DNA of 64,000 nt from Acanthochlamys bracteata (lineage: Eukaryota; Streptophyta; Magnoliopsida; Pandanales; Velloziaceae): NCBI GenBank assembly GCA_019914995.1, contig CM034126.1, positions 1,183,001 through 1,247,000 of the forward strand, in the 5' to 3' direction. Of this stretch, positions 13,322 through 25,900 are shown one piece after another (position 1 is the first letter of the stretch; each line of letters begins with the position of its first letter). Made by a program: the position numbers and the translations under genes. A model generated the notes under the pieces. That model was not told the DNA's origin. It was given only the letters and a program-made list of their open reading frames with translations, and did not search any database.

Positions 13322-13560
13322 CAGTGTTTTGAAACCCAACCCGGTCATTGACCCGAAAAAGTTACCGGATCACTGGGTTAACCCACTGGGTCAAATCGGA
13401 TTTATAAAAAATATATATTGATATATAAATAATTAGATATTATATATGTCTTACATATTGTCTACTGTTTACAGATAAAATTCAAAATTTTATGAAGTTC
13501 AACTATTAAATATGTTGACAAATGAAGTATATATTATGTTTTGAATTACAAATGAAGTTC

Positions 13561-13740
13561 CTTGCATTTGAAGGTCCTTCAACTATCTGCTGAACTTGCA
13601 AAGTCTTTAATTTTTTATATGCATGCTTCTAAGCTACTGAAGTTGCATCTTTCTCCCTTGCATTTGAAGGTCCTTCAACTATCTGTTGAACTTGCAAAGT
13701 CTTTATATGCATGCTTCTAAGCTACTGAAGTTGCATCTTC
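13561..13740. repeat. 96-bp tandem duplication inside the hAT element
   Basis: A unit starting CTTGCATTTGAAGGTCCTTC at 13561 recurs at 13657. The copies are nearly identical apart from an indel in a T-run. Non-coding. Confidence 0.85.
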
Positions 13741-14156
13741 CCCCATACATATCAGCAAGTGAAGCCTGCTACAAAAAAACTCTACAAAAATTCAAGGCAT
13801 ACTAGTCAAACACAGATGGCATTATTCTCAACAGATGCATACAAAGGCAGTCAACAAAACTTGTTGTAGAAGTTCAAGATGCCTAGTAGTTTACCACTCA
13901 GCTATGTCAATATTTTTTCACTATAAACATGTACATCTGGATTTCTAACCTGTACAAGTTGTTGTCCTGCAAGCTTCAGAAAAGTTGCATTTGTCTGTGC
14001 AGCACAAGCATGAGCCATAAAAAGTACCCTGTAACATGTTTATGTTTTTGAAAATTTAACAAAGATGTACTCATAATTATAAAGTATCCAGGAAAAATGT
14101 TTATGCTTATGGAGCACTGACCTATATTAACTTAACCAATGCAATGGAAAGTTTAC

Positions 14157-14341
14157 CTGCTTCTCAAGACCACCAATGTCGTTGTAATCCTCTGTTGGCT
14201 TCTCATCTACTTCCATAGCCTTCACTCTTGAGTCATATTCAGATGGAAAAGTATCCAATATTAAGTAGCTATCCTTGTTTACACCAACAAGATCTCCAGG
14301 CTTCAATTTATCAGGGTCAACCCTGATAAGTTGCACAAATT
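14157..14341 (-). pseudogene. Captured exon of proteasome ATPase RPT5 (subunit 6A)
   Basis: A 185-nt exon with an intact acceptor (TTTCTGCAG before 14341) and donor (GTAAAC after 14157) encodes the RPT5 segment from [18 protein letters not shown] through [20 protein letters not shown] without a stop. RPT5 is a AAA+ ATPase of the 19S base; this piece is the OB-fold end and the linker just before the ATPase domain. The first residues (FVQLIR) do not match RPT5 as I remember it, so the join may lie near the exon start. The next RPT5 exon, with Walker A, does not follow. The fragment lies within the hAT element in the same orientation as the transposase, consistent with gene-fragment capture. Confidence 0.85.
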
Positions 14342-14927
14342 CTGCAGAAAAAGAAAACCCAAAATCTAAGTCATCTGAAGCATTTAAAGATTATAGCATG
14401 AGTCTATGAGAATTAACATTTTCATGAAGAAAACTAGCATGACTGATGGGTAAGAAAAAGATGAGATGAACCATAATCTGAAAATATAAGCCATGTAGTA
14501 ATTCAAGCACACAATAAAGGCAGTGTGGTTGATATAATAGTGCATCAGCACTTGCTAGCTGTGAATTTTTCATTAAATTCAGAGACACAATGTATATATA
14601 CATCCTCGTAAAATGATAGGTAACCCGACCACAAGGCATGCTCAATCTATAATTGAGCTATTAAAACAACATGAAATAGTTCTTACAAACATAAACTGCA
14701 TTGATAAAGTACAGTGTCATCTTTGAAAGTCAGGCAATGATCAATAGACACATGATTGAATACCATTCTAAAATACTCCTAGAAACAAGCATAGCTATAT
14801 TATAAGGAACATCATACATCTATATTATAAGGAACATCATAGCAAGAAGATTTAACATTGACTGAATTTAATTTATAATGTCTTTGAAACTATTTTCCAA
14901 GTTTTCCAAGAAGATCAAAAGCCTTAC

Positions 14928-15097
14928 CTGCAATTGCCATAATCTGAAACCTCCAGGCTCTAGTGATCTGCATCAATAGTACTTATAATCCCAGAAAGTA
15001 AGCAGACATCAACCTTAACTAGTGATTTACTAATGCTCCCAGATCCTCTTAGCTTGCCATAAGGGCTTTCTGTTAGTTTCTTGTCACCTTTACTTAC
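14928..15097 (-). pseudogene. Exon-like segment upstream of the captured RPT5 exon
   Basis: A 170-nt block on the minus strand begins after TTTTCTCAG and ends before GTAAGG, so it looks like an exon. One frame is open for 45 codons (containing TESPYGKLRGSGSIS) and then meets TAG. Another frame contains an ATG at 14940 which, if this block is spliced to the exon at 14341, reads [14 protein letters not shown] and continues in frame through the RPT5 piece. The parent gene is not recognised. It may be a second captured fragment or a chimeric leader exon. Confidence 0.4.
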
Positions 15098-16430
15098 CTG
15101 AGAAAAGAAAACCATTCACACTGTAAACACCACAACAAACTGTGAGTTCTTTTCAGGTATGACTGACATAATAGCAAATATATATCTGTGACGTTAGAAG
15201 GTGTTATTTTTGAGGTGCAGCAGTAAGCAGACATGTGCAGAGAGAAATCAAATTGTAAGAATAGAAAAACCACCATCTAAACAATCTCAAAGCATGTAAA
15301 CCTTGCAATGTATGCGCTACATGCAAGTATCATCAAGCTTCACAAATACATTACAAAAGTTATTGAAATCAGAGTAGCCAAACCTGTTGGAGTCCCTCAT
15401 GGTTCAAAATGAATTGGGATCTTTCCCAATCGAAATGTGGTGCACTTGGATTTCCGGTAGTCTTTGCGATCAGTATCTAACTTTCGTAGGGCAAAGGAGC
15501 CGCAAGGAGGATTCCATCCGAAGGTAGCAAAATCCACGTTCTCATTTATTCTTAAATGAACACATCCAATGCAATGAATCATAATGGTCATGATAAGCAC
15601 TATGGTTACAAAATTATAGTTAGAAGAGAGATCCTTCTTCATCTTTATCATCTAGTATAGCTTAATGTTTTATAAAAAGAATAATCGCAACGTTTTTATA
15701 AGTTGGTCCATATTTTCAAACCATGTCCAAGAAGGAGAAGTAGAAAGAACCACAAAGAAAAGCAATCATATGTAATGATAGGAAGACTAGAAACATATTA
15801 AAACAATGATAAGAATATAATGCAAGGATGTTGAACTAACCATAGATTGAACTAGCTCACAAGGCAGACCGCGATAAACCCGCATGGATTACATTACAAA
15901 ACGTGTTCAAGAAAAACTGCAGATAAAGTCTATGTTAAATACAAATAAAAAATTTAAGCCTTCATTCCACTAAGAGAAAAGTTGATACATGAGATTGGAG
16001 AAGGCAAAGACAATCACATTAACAGTTTGCATACCAATAACTTGGTTTTAAAGCATGAGCAAATGCAATATAGATTACAGATTGGTCAGATACTCATCGG
16101 AGACTTCAGCAGCCTTCACCGGTTTAGCCGATCTAAGTGTGTCTTCACAAACCGTCTTCGCAAACATGTCACAAAGTAATTAAATTATTCAAAAATATTG
16201 TCTAAAATTGGAAAGAAAGAAGCTCGCATCACACATGTCGTATGTGTGAGAACTTTGAGAAAAGATCAAGAAAGTTCAAACTGAATTCGGGATATAGACC
16301 ACCAAGATTGTCCCCAAGATTGTAAATAGCTCGATGAAAATCAAATCGAAGTTGTATTGCAAAGAAAAAACTACAATAAACATCATAGTACATACCAATT
16401 AATTGACTATGAAAAACAATAATATTGAAT

Positions 16431-16645
16431 ACAGATGGCCGTGGTCAGGCAGATATATCATGTCTCACTAGCCATCACATATTATACATTATGTACCTTA
16501 CTGATGGCCGTGGTCAGACAGATATATCAAGTCTACAACAGCAAGCAGTCCTAAAGCTTGCGTATCCTGCACAATACAAAAACAGCAAGCAGATCTAAAG
16601 CTTGCACATCCTGCATAATGCAAAAATAGTAAGCAGTCCTAGAAA
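16431..16645. repeat. Two short tandem repeats inside the hAT element
   Basis: GATGGCCGTGGTCAG occurs at about 16434 and 16505, with following sequence similar over some 35 bp. Immediately after, a unit of about 44 bp starting ACAGCAAGCAG is repeated two and a half times from 16538. Non-coding, possibly remnants of lost transposase 3' sequence, though I see no protein similarity. Confidence 0.6.
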
Positions 16646-16996
16646 GCACTCCAACCCCTCCAACAAAACAGATGATTCAAAACCACATACTTACCAGTCA
16701 TAATTTGAATCTCCTACAAGTCCATAATTTGATTTGAATCCCCATACAAATGCTTATCTCTGCAGCAACTTTAAATACCATTTCACCAAATACAAAAGAA
16801 CCAAATAAAATTTAAACCATTAAATGATTCAAACCAAACAAAACAGAAACACAACAATAACACAAACACAAATGCACAACATAAAAGCATACTATAATGC
16901 ATGCTATAAGTGTTAAACAACAACAATAACTTCTACAATTTTTCAAAGTTAAGTGTTAAACAACAGCATTTTAGATATCCGGTCGTCATAGTGAGA

Positions 16997-17055
16997 TTAA
17001 TCATCTCCATCTTCATCATCATCGTCAGGCTCAAGGTCTTCAAAGTTCTCGGTAT
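16997..17055 (-). pseudogene. Residual acidic C-terminal exon of the hAT transposase
   Basis: After an acceptor (TTTGTAG) at 17055 a short minus-strand frame gives TENFEDLEPDDDDEDGDD and a TAA at 16997-16999. DUF659-type hAT transposases often end in such an Asp/Glu-rich tail. The only obvious donor of the main exon (17157) is in the wrong phase for this tail, and just about 100 bp separate them. This agrees with an internal deletion that removed the dimerisation domain. Confidence 0.5.
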
Positions 17056-17157
17056 CTACAAAGCATAAATCATTATATTTTTTAAAATCAATTCTTAAAT
17101 TCACAATCTAACAATGCTAGTTAGAAAAAAAAAAAAAAAAAAAAAAGACAAAGTTAC

Positions 17158-18882
17158 CAAAAGTCCAGAGAGAGACGTCCTATCAGTTGAAGAGTTATCA
17201 TATTGATAACGAGGATTAAGCCAATATCCAGCTGCATGCAAAGCTCTACTTAACTGTCTATCCCATCTGTTAGTAATAATGTTCAAATATTGTTCAACTC
17301 TGCCCCTATCCCTTTTGAACCTCTTCAACATTTCAGTTTTGACATTATGAATAGACTCAAATAAATATCCCATACATGGCCTGTCATCACTATCAACAAG
17401 GCGAAGAACGCGGACTAAAGGTACAGTAAGCTTTACAATAATAGCACATTCTATCCAAAAGCTTGGAGCTAAAACATCATCGACAAATTTCTTACCTTTA
17501 CTTTCTCTAGCATAAGCTGAGCTTGTCCATTCCTTGGACGTTACCATAGCTCTCAATGCATCTTTCTGTGACAGTATACTTTGTAGTGCAATAAAGTTAG
17601 TTGCGAAGCGAGTAGGCGCTGGTCTAAGAATCTCCCTTCCACATGTAAATTTTCTCATCAAATATAAAGGAAAACAATGATTATAGATATACTTCGTTAT
17701 TCTAGATGCATGAACTACTACGTTGCTAACTTCATCCAGCTTACCAATATCTTGAAACATCAAGTTAATACAGTGGGCAGCACAAGGAGACCAAAACAAA
17801 CCTTTGAACTCTTGCTCCAATAATTTACCGGCAGCAACATAGTTAGCAGCATTGTCAGTCACAAAGTGAACAACATTCTCGGCACCCACATATAAAACTA
17901 CTTCTCTATATAATCCATATAACATATCTGCAGTTTTTGAAACATCGGAAGCATCTACAGATTTGAGAAAAACCGTACCTTTTGGGCAATAGACTAAAAA
18001 ATTGATAAGTGTTTTTCTATTTTGATCGGACCATCCATCAGCCATTATGGTGCACCCAGTCTTTCTCCATTCATCACGAAAGCTCTCAATGTATCGCTTT
18101 GTCTCCTCAACAGTCTTCTTCAATAAAAAATTTCTGAAAATATGATAGCTACGACCTTTGTACCCTACACCCATGCTAGCAATAGCATCTATCATCGGTT
18201 GAAAAAAAATAGAGTTAACAGCGTGAAAAAGTATGTATGCATCAATCATCCATTTACATATTGCAATTCCACATCTTTCCTTTGCCTCCTTACTCTGCAT
18301 CACACTTTTAAGAGTTAGTTGTGCATTAAGAATGATTCTCGGCATGAAATAAGAATCAACCATCACCTCTTTACCTTTTCTACTTCCACTTTCAGAATGT
18401 GCAGTGCTACCTTTGCTTGTGTGACTGTCTGTAGTGGCACTTCTATGAGCTGGAACATCTTGAAAATCACTAGCTCTGTTGTATGCTTGCTCCTCCAATT
18501 GCAATTGCTGTTGACTGAATGGATTTTGTTCATCCAGCATTTCTTGGTGTCTTCTTTTTCTTGAAACATAGCCATCGATATTCAGCTTCATCTGATAACG
18601 AACATCTGCAGGGACATTCTTACAAGCTCCAACTTCTCCTTTCACTCCAGCTAGGTGTTGCTTAACTCTGTTGATGCCACCACCGCCGAATGTTCTTGAG
18701 CAGTAACTACATATCAATTTCTTCTTGTTTCGGCCTTCAGCAGTGTCTGACTCCTTGCAGTGGCTCCAAGCAGGATCGGTTTTACCCCTTACAATACTTT
18801 GATTTTGTGACATTGGAGGCACCGCTGGAGCTGAAGCAGAATTCGCATCGGAATTGGAAGGTTTAGCCGGAGCAGAATTCAT
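17158..18882 (-). CDS. hAT transposase, C-terminally truncated
   Basis: DDE transposase of the plant BED-finger/DUF659 hAT type. From the Met at 18882 (chosen because it opens the usual Ser/Ala/Pro-rich leader before the BED finger; upstream in-frame codons look like 5' UTR) it runs 575 codons to a donor at 17157. The BED zinc finger lies near residues 35-90 (CSYCSRTFGGGGINRVKQH), followed by DUF659. Two RNase-H-fold aspartates are visible in MADGWSD and VTDNAANY, and CAAHCINL follows the second. The frame reaches the family's LHAAGYWLNPRYQYD region, then leaves homology near a 21-base A-run (17126-17146). The hATC dimerisation domain, with the conserved Glu of the CERxWS-like motif, is missing. 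Likely inactive on its own. Confidence 0.85.
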
Positions 18883-19363
18883 GTCGGAGCAAAGAAGCTG
18901 GAGCAGTGAGAAATAGCGACAAGATGGCCGGAGAAAAAACAACAGAAAAAAATCACCGGCAGGAACTCCGATTGACTATGAAGAACAGAAAATATGCCGA
19001 CTCATCTGTAAAGAGAAAAATGAAGATTTCTTGGCAGAGCAGTAGTGATAACTGGGAAGAAGAAAAATAATGGTGCCTGAGAGGAGACAGTGCCGGAGAT
19101 CGACGAGAAGGAACGATCGCGCGGTGCCGAGCCAGGAAATGAGAAACGAAAAGGAACGATCGAGCTCAGAGCGGACAGACGAGTGTTTCAATTTCATTTT
19201 TTTTAATAACACCGGGTTGACCCATTCAACCGGATCACCGGTTTGACCCAAAAATCGGACGAGTCGACCCGATTTTTACTGAATTTATTGCATATTGAAT
19301 TCTGCTACTCACCCAACCCGGAACCAGTACCGAGTCGCCGAGTTCCAGATCGACCCGGCCAGT
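18883..19363 (-). promoter_or_regulatory. 5' end and leader of the hAT element
   Basis: GC-rich leader between the right terminal repeat and the transposase Met. The outer 150 bp is packed with GACCC/GGGTC and ACCGG words mirroring the left subterminal region. No TATA box is clear. Confidence 0.5.
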
Positions 19364-19386
19364 CCGGGTTGGATTTTAAAACACTG

Positions 19387-19394
19387 GAATCGAG
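19387..19394. repeat. Right 8-bp target site duplication of the hAT element
   Basis: GAATCGAG, identical to the copy at 13314-13321. Removing the element and one copy would restore the empty site. Confidence 0.93.
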
Positions 19395-19927
19395 GGACCG
19401 GAGGCAAACCAATAAACGGGGCTGAGGATGATGCGAATTTGGAGGTGTTTTGAAATTTCAATCTTCAAATAAGCAAAAGACATCTAAATTCGTTCTTTTT
19501 CATGATTACTGATCACAACAAAAACTTCTTTAGAACAGCACATCATCTCAACGTATTCTCTAAAGAAGAGCACAGCGTTCGTTTTCCTTTCACGGACACA
19601 AGTACAACAAAAACCACACCGCTGAAAAGCTGAATAACTATTGAACAATTCTACATTCCTATTGAAGAACATGAAGCTTCTGGCTGGCCCTCAGTTTCTC
19701 TTATAATTTACAAGACATCAATATTTCTCTTTGAAAGCAATACAATGGGGTGATTTGCCAGAGTCCCACAGCAAAATAATACCCTCAAGCAAGAATTACA
19801 GCTACTATTCTCTTTGAAAATTTTGCAATTTTCTGCCATTCGGAACACTTGCAACTACCTTAGCATTTGATAACAAAAGTTTCCACCAAAACGCAACCTC
19901 AAAGTTGAGCATACATTGGAGTGCACC
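19395..19927 (-). other. RPN1 3' UTR and spacer
   Basis: No gene is seen. The stretch next to the RPN1 stop is probably its 3' UTR. Confidence 0.4.
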
Positions 19928-22900
19928 TTAGTGGTCATCCCTATAATCTGGATTCTCCTTTAGAATAACAAATCCTTCCAGGACTGGTGCAAGTGGTATA
20001 TACCTGCAAAACGACTCGAGATTTCATAAACCATATTCTATATCTAAGAAGACAAAGAGGAGCAAGTTCCTAGTGTTGGTATTTCTCACTTTTCAGTTGC
20101 CAGTTCAGCACGATCTCCTGCTGCTAGTAAGACAGGAGTGGAGTGTGTCTGGAACCCAGTAATGGTCTTTGGTCTTCCTGCCTGGCCAACAACATCAACT
20201 GCCTGACCAACACGAACAGGAACTGACAAAGGCTTCAAGTTCTCATCCACAGTCATCAACATTCTAGGCTGGAGTCGTATAATCAATAAAATGTTACAAA
20301 CAAGTATACACATGCTGCAATAGAAACAGTGAAGCAGAGGTTTAAGATACCAACCCTCATGGCTAAGACAAGAGCATAAAGTAAGTAGTGATATTTTCCC
20401 AATACAATTGCTTTCATATCCAAACAAGCATGTAATACTGTGACCAAACCAGCAAGCGCCGTCCTGAATGCAAGAGAAGGATTTTCAATACAAACCTAAA
20501 TATATTCAAGATTTGCAGAGAAAGCATGGAATGCGGGTGTACTCACGGGGACAACAAAAATCTATCAGAGTGATAGGGTGAAAGGGTTAGCAGACCCTTT
20601 CCAAGATGAACTAGTCCTTGAGCAATCCGCACCTGCATGCAGGTGAAAGCGCGTCAGGCAATTGAGCATTATTGGAGGTACAAGTGATATTTCCAAGCAC
20701 TTACACAAAAGAGATGCCCAGCTTCCTTGTAGTAATAACTTGAAAGATTACGAAGCATGCCAGCAATCCGTGCATTATTTGTTCCAGCTCCAATTAATCC
20801 CAAGGAAACAATTGCCGCCTGGTGAGTTTAGAAGTTAGATTGTCAAATAGACCAAATTAAGTAGTATGCCATGTGAAATTATCCATACCATTGAGACATC
20901 ACCATCTGAATCATGGCTAAGTCTACTCAACGTGTCCATCACGTTTACCTGATAAGCAGAAGAAAACTCTCAATTATATTTTCATACAAAACATAGTATT
21001 TTAATGGTCATGGACAGAAGTTGATTGGAAATCATACCTCAACTCATAGAAAGGACTTTACCCAAAAAATAAAATAAAATAATACTTTCAGCAATGGGGC
21101 AATTAAAACTTAACAAAACTTTGTTCTCTTATTCCAATAGTCCCTTCCTAAATATAAAAGGAAAACAATCAGAATGTACACCTGATGCCAAAGCTGAAAA
21201 TACCTTTGGATTAGATATACACAAAATGCCAAGTGCCAAAGGCACGGCTCGTCGAATGTTTTGCTCTCCGTATTGCAGACAATGCTCTATGGACCTGATA
21301 GCCATTTCAAGACCCAGTTCTTCAGCCATTGCTACAAGAGCTATTCCAAGCACCGCTGGACCCTGGTGAGTCTCACCCTTATCAAGATGCTGGGCACAAT
21401 ATCCAAGCAAGTTTTGGACCTGCAAATATAAACACCATAATGTATATTTGAAAGAATTCATGTCACCATTAAAAGCAAAGGTCTGAGCAAGAATACACAC
21501 CTTAAGAACATTTCCAGTCCCTGCATATGCCAAGGACAAGAGTGTCACATCACAGTACTTCCGGATTTTTTCATTAAAAGTCTTTGAAACCTCTGCAGTA
21601 GCCTCAACACTTTCCTGTAATATGAGTATTCGAGAAGAACTTAGACTAGACAATAGCCAAAAGCTAGCCACTCTACATCTATATCATGTAAGAAGCAAAA
21701 GATACTAAATAATCATAAGTACGAGTATTCTTTTGGCTGGGATGCTTATCAAATTTCTCATCGGATTAAGTCAAGAGATTGCAATTGTTCACTCAACCCT
21801 TTCCACAAAATTCACAGTGATGGTGAACTACTCAAACCACTAACCGTAGAATACAATCAATACGACGTGGATCAAGCATAAGCTAGCAAAAAGCCAGATG
21901 AATTTCAGATGTAATAGTAACGCTGTGAGAAATGGAAGTAACTACATAAGGGCACACCTTGAGCTTAATTGTGATGGTACAGATTCATTACAATACAAAG
22001 GAGTGTCACGATTTTGCTTCTCATGACCATAAGAATGAAGAGTTGATGAACAAAACAATTCAACTATAACAAATAGACACAATCCTTTAGAGTCTAAGTA
22101 TGTTCCGTACCTGCTTCCCAAGATACAGAAGACCGAGGGCTACAGGAAGCAAACGAGTGAGCGGCTCACCCAGCTCAGTCTCACTCCGCTCCATTATTGC
22201 CAGAATTATAGATTGCGCAATTTCTTCATTGCATGATCCAACATCAATAAGTCCCAAGGATATTGCAGTGAAAACAAGAACTTCAAGTGGTGTTTTTGGG
22301 TCACTTAGAATTGCAGATAGGAAGTTTCTTAGCTGTGGACGAAAAAAGAAGTCAATTAAACAGAAACCACATACTATTCAAATGAAGATTAAATTCTCCA
22401 ACCTCTTCCTTTTGTGAACCAGCATAAGCAATACCAAGGCCTAATATTGCTCCAATTCTGATAACCGTATCATCTTTGTTTATATAATCAATCAATAGGG
22501 CCATTGCCTGAACAGAGTACACAGTAATGCTTAAAGCAAAACAAGAATATTGTTGAAAACCAACTATACAAGAGATACATCACTTGACGGTTAATTGAGA
22601 ATCATCAACAAACTTACAGGATCACAGTCGTTCTTGATACCACAATTCACGATCCCAACACCTAATAAAGCACCTGCAACTACATGGTTGTCATTGCTGT
22701 GTAAATATTTGTCAATTTGCGCAAGTCCCGAGTCTACGTCCCACATAAGAATCATTCCCTGAATACAATGACAAACATTTGTATAGTATCAATGTATTAT
22801 TTGCAGTATTAGATGCACTGAAAGCTATGAACAATATGATATAGACATGCAAAATGTTACCAAACTTGCAGCTGCACTGGCTTTGCCATGCTCCTTGTTC

Positions 22901-25900
22901 TTGAAAAGCCAACTCCCCGAAGATCCACCACTTGAGGACTCCGAGGGAGCAGTCATTAATTTATCCTATACAAAATAAGGTCCAGAACACAATAACCACA
23001 ACTGAATGCCACAAAAAGAAGCAGATAATGCTTCACATACACTACCTGACCAAACCCAGCATTCACGAAAGCGTTAACAAATGTAGCTGCTAGATTCTGC
23101 CTAGCTGAATCAAGGCTAGAACTTCCACTTGTACGTCCATCAATTAAATGAACCTAACAAGCATAAAATAGAAGCAAGTACATGGTAAGTGTGGAGAATG
23201 AATAAACCTCCACTGTGAAGCCTCAAACATTATGTGAAAGGTATAATTAATTCGGAGAGAGAATGAAAGACCGATTAGCACAAAGGTGCCATTACCTTAT
23301 AAATGTCTTCCGGAGATTTTGGCTCCATGACCTCAATATCACGGGCAAGAGCAAGGTAGCCTTCATTTAATTTAGTGTTGTTGACTATTTCCTGTAATCG
23401 CTCCCTTTCTTCATCATCTGGAACCATGTCCCCATCTAATTCCAAAACCAAACCCTGCATTAAAAAAGAAATCAATAAGAGGGATTACCTACTTCAAGAA
23501 AAAATAGGCATTCATCACTAGAAGGACCAGTTGCGAAAGAATCACAGCAGAACTATTTTAGTTCAAAGTTTCATGCATAACAAACAAATAAGCTAGAATT
23601 AAATAGCAGGAAACTCCTTAGAAAAGTCAAGACAGCAGCAATTAGCTCTGCCCAACCAGGTATACACAACTTAATCATAAACATGAGTAATTCAGACTAG
23701 AAGACCTCAGATTAAAGTTTCCTTCAGTAAGATCTTCTTATCAAGAAAATAAGAGATGAACATAGATGCAGCCCAAACGCCTAAAAACTGCGTATAGTAC
23801 CTCATCAAGAACAAAACAACATTAGCTACTACATATTAAGCTTCACAAAACCAGTAAGAAGATAAGCCAAATCTCCTCCTAGGATAATTTCAGAATGTTT
23901 GTCTTTGCTTACATGTTGAGCCAGGATGTAAGAAAATTGTTTCTTCAGAAATGGATCATTGGTGGATGTGTAAACTTGTTTCACTAACTGCAATCAATGA
24001 TACATTGGAAACTATAAGAAACAGCCATAATAAAACAAATATAAAATCTAGTAAGTTATGTTGAAAATCACTATACCTGGGGGTTATCGAGCTTGAGTGC
24101 AATGCGAAGGGCACTGGCATAATCTTTAAACTTCAAATAGATTGAGTATGCTATATCCAAGCCTAACATATCATCAGGACTTGTAAGATAGCTGCAAATT
24201 GATAAATAACCAATGAGCGTCCAGAATTACCAGAACTGAGAACAAAAGGATGTACTTGCCCCCTTCCCCAGCCATTACCGCTCCACATAGAACTAAACAT
24301 TCCTTTCAGTCCAAACTTAAGTGGAAGAATATGACAGAACTAAATGAGTACAGTTAAGCATTCATTCAAAGAAAATGGAGTCCGTGCATGTCTAGACAAC
24401 TGTGATGTACCTACTCCAAACTTCCTAAGCAAAACATGCAGCATGGACGTGCGGCTAAATTACTGCAATCAATTGCAACAGATAATCCTTTATTTTATAT
24501 GCAATTCAAGAAGCTAAACTACTTCCATCTAGAATGTTCTCACTCAAAGAGTTTCCAAGAATTACTGTTGATAATTTACAATTTGATATCTGACAATATT
24601 GGTAAGCAAATTTGAAGACAACAATTTTAGACAAAAATCAAATGACATGATCCCCTAAACTAAACTAAATATACTCAGTAAGTTACAGGCCCAAGCCAGA
24701 ATCTCCCACAGCACAGCTGCAACCTCCAAAGAATTGTACTAAGTTCAAATTTTTTTTATTTATTATCTATATAGCTACATTTTTAAAGACACCACTCAGG
24801 GGTATAAAAAGTCAAGACAGCTTGTGCTTTAATTAGAGGCAGAAAGTTAGGTACATACAGTACATATTCACTTTTTAGCACAAGAAAAGCACCCAAAAAA
24901 AAAAAAAAAAACACGAAAGCCAAATGAAAGCATCTCAACAGGTTTTACAGATGCTGCCATTGTTCTCGTTAGATGCACCACATGCATCTTTGGAACTAAA
25001 TTGATGTGAGCTCTAAATGCTTACCTAGCAGAACTGCAAATATAGGAGCATGTCCTTTTGTAATTAGCTGAGTCCACATGGTCAACCAATAAATCAAGAT
25101 CTTCAACCTAAGAGACCAAAAAGAAGAATCAGATCAATTAATAATATATAATGAACAAACAGCCACCAATACTTTGTCCTCATAGGACTTCCTTCTTCTA
25201 TTTCAACCGTATGGTGTCAAAAGTAGAGTTGATTGCTAGACTATTCCTACAATTTCATCCAACACATGACTAGTGTTATTCATGTCAGTCAATTCTTGCT
25301 AACGATTGGGTGCTAAACGTAGAAATGCTGCTTCTCGCAATTGACTATTAGTAGTCTACATGAAAGGAGCCTTTTAGTTTGCAAGAATACAATCAGTAAA
25401 GCATCACTACTAGCTAGAGAACAAATGCTTAATCAAAATGAAATTATAAGAGCATAATTGACTGTCAACTCAAAAAGTGGCAACAGAAGGGTGTTAAAGG
25501 TAGTAATAATAAAGTCAATCATTGGACTAGCTTCCAAACTTTTTGACAAACAAAGTTGATGTGCAAAAGCTGGGAATGATCACGATTCATTTAGAAAACT
25601 TTATTATAGAATAGGTGAAGCAATAATCACCAACCTCCATTAAAAGATCAACAGCTTCTGGCTCCGCATTATGCTTTGAAAGAACAGATAAAGAAGAAAG
25701 TTAGCGCAGTAACAAAAAAATGGAACCCCACTTTCCACAGCAACCAAGACAGAGAGATTAGCAAAATTATATGTACCTTCATGTGGAAGGCAACAATCTG
25801 TTGCACAAGTTCCATCAAACCATCCATTGGGGTATCATCAAACTGCATTTCAAAAAGCACACAACTGTCAGATAAATTAAGGCTTTATGATAAAACAATT

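Larger units (their letters stand above)
13322..19386 (-). mobile_element. hAT-superfamily DNA transposon with intact ends
   Basis: A 6,065-bp element has 23-bp terminal inverted repeats (13322-13344 and 19364-19386) differing at two positions; the ends read CAGTGTTTT..AAAACACTG. It is flanked by a perfect 8-bp direct repeat GAATCGAG (13314-13321 and 19387-19394), the hallmark of hAT insertion. Subterminal sequence on both sides is dense in ACCC/GGGT and ACCGGATCAC motifs, likely transposase-binding repeats. Inside, all on the minus strand, are a BED/DUF659 transposase gene and, further downstream, a captured proteasome exon. Clean ends and an exact target duplication suggest recent movement, though the encoded transposase looks incomplete. 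It lies 541 bp beyond the RPN1 stop codon. Confidence 0.93.

Noticed and set aside
18883..18942. 20-codon N-terminal extension of the hAT transposase
   Set aside because: It is open by chance in the leader. The Met at 18882 begins the usual low-complexity leader of the family.
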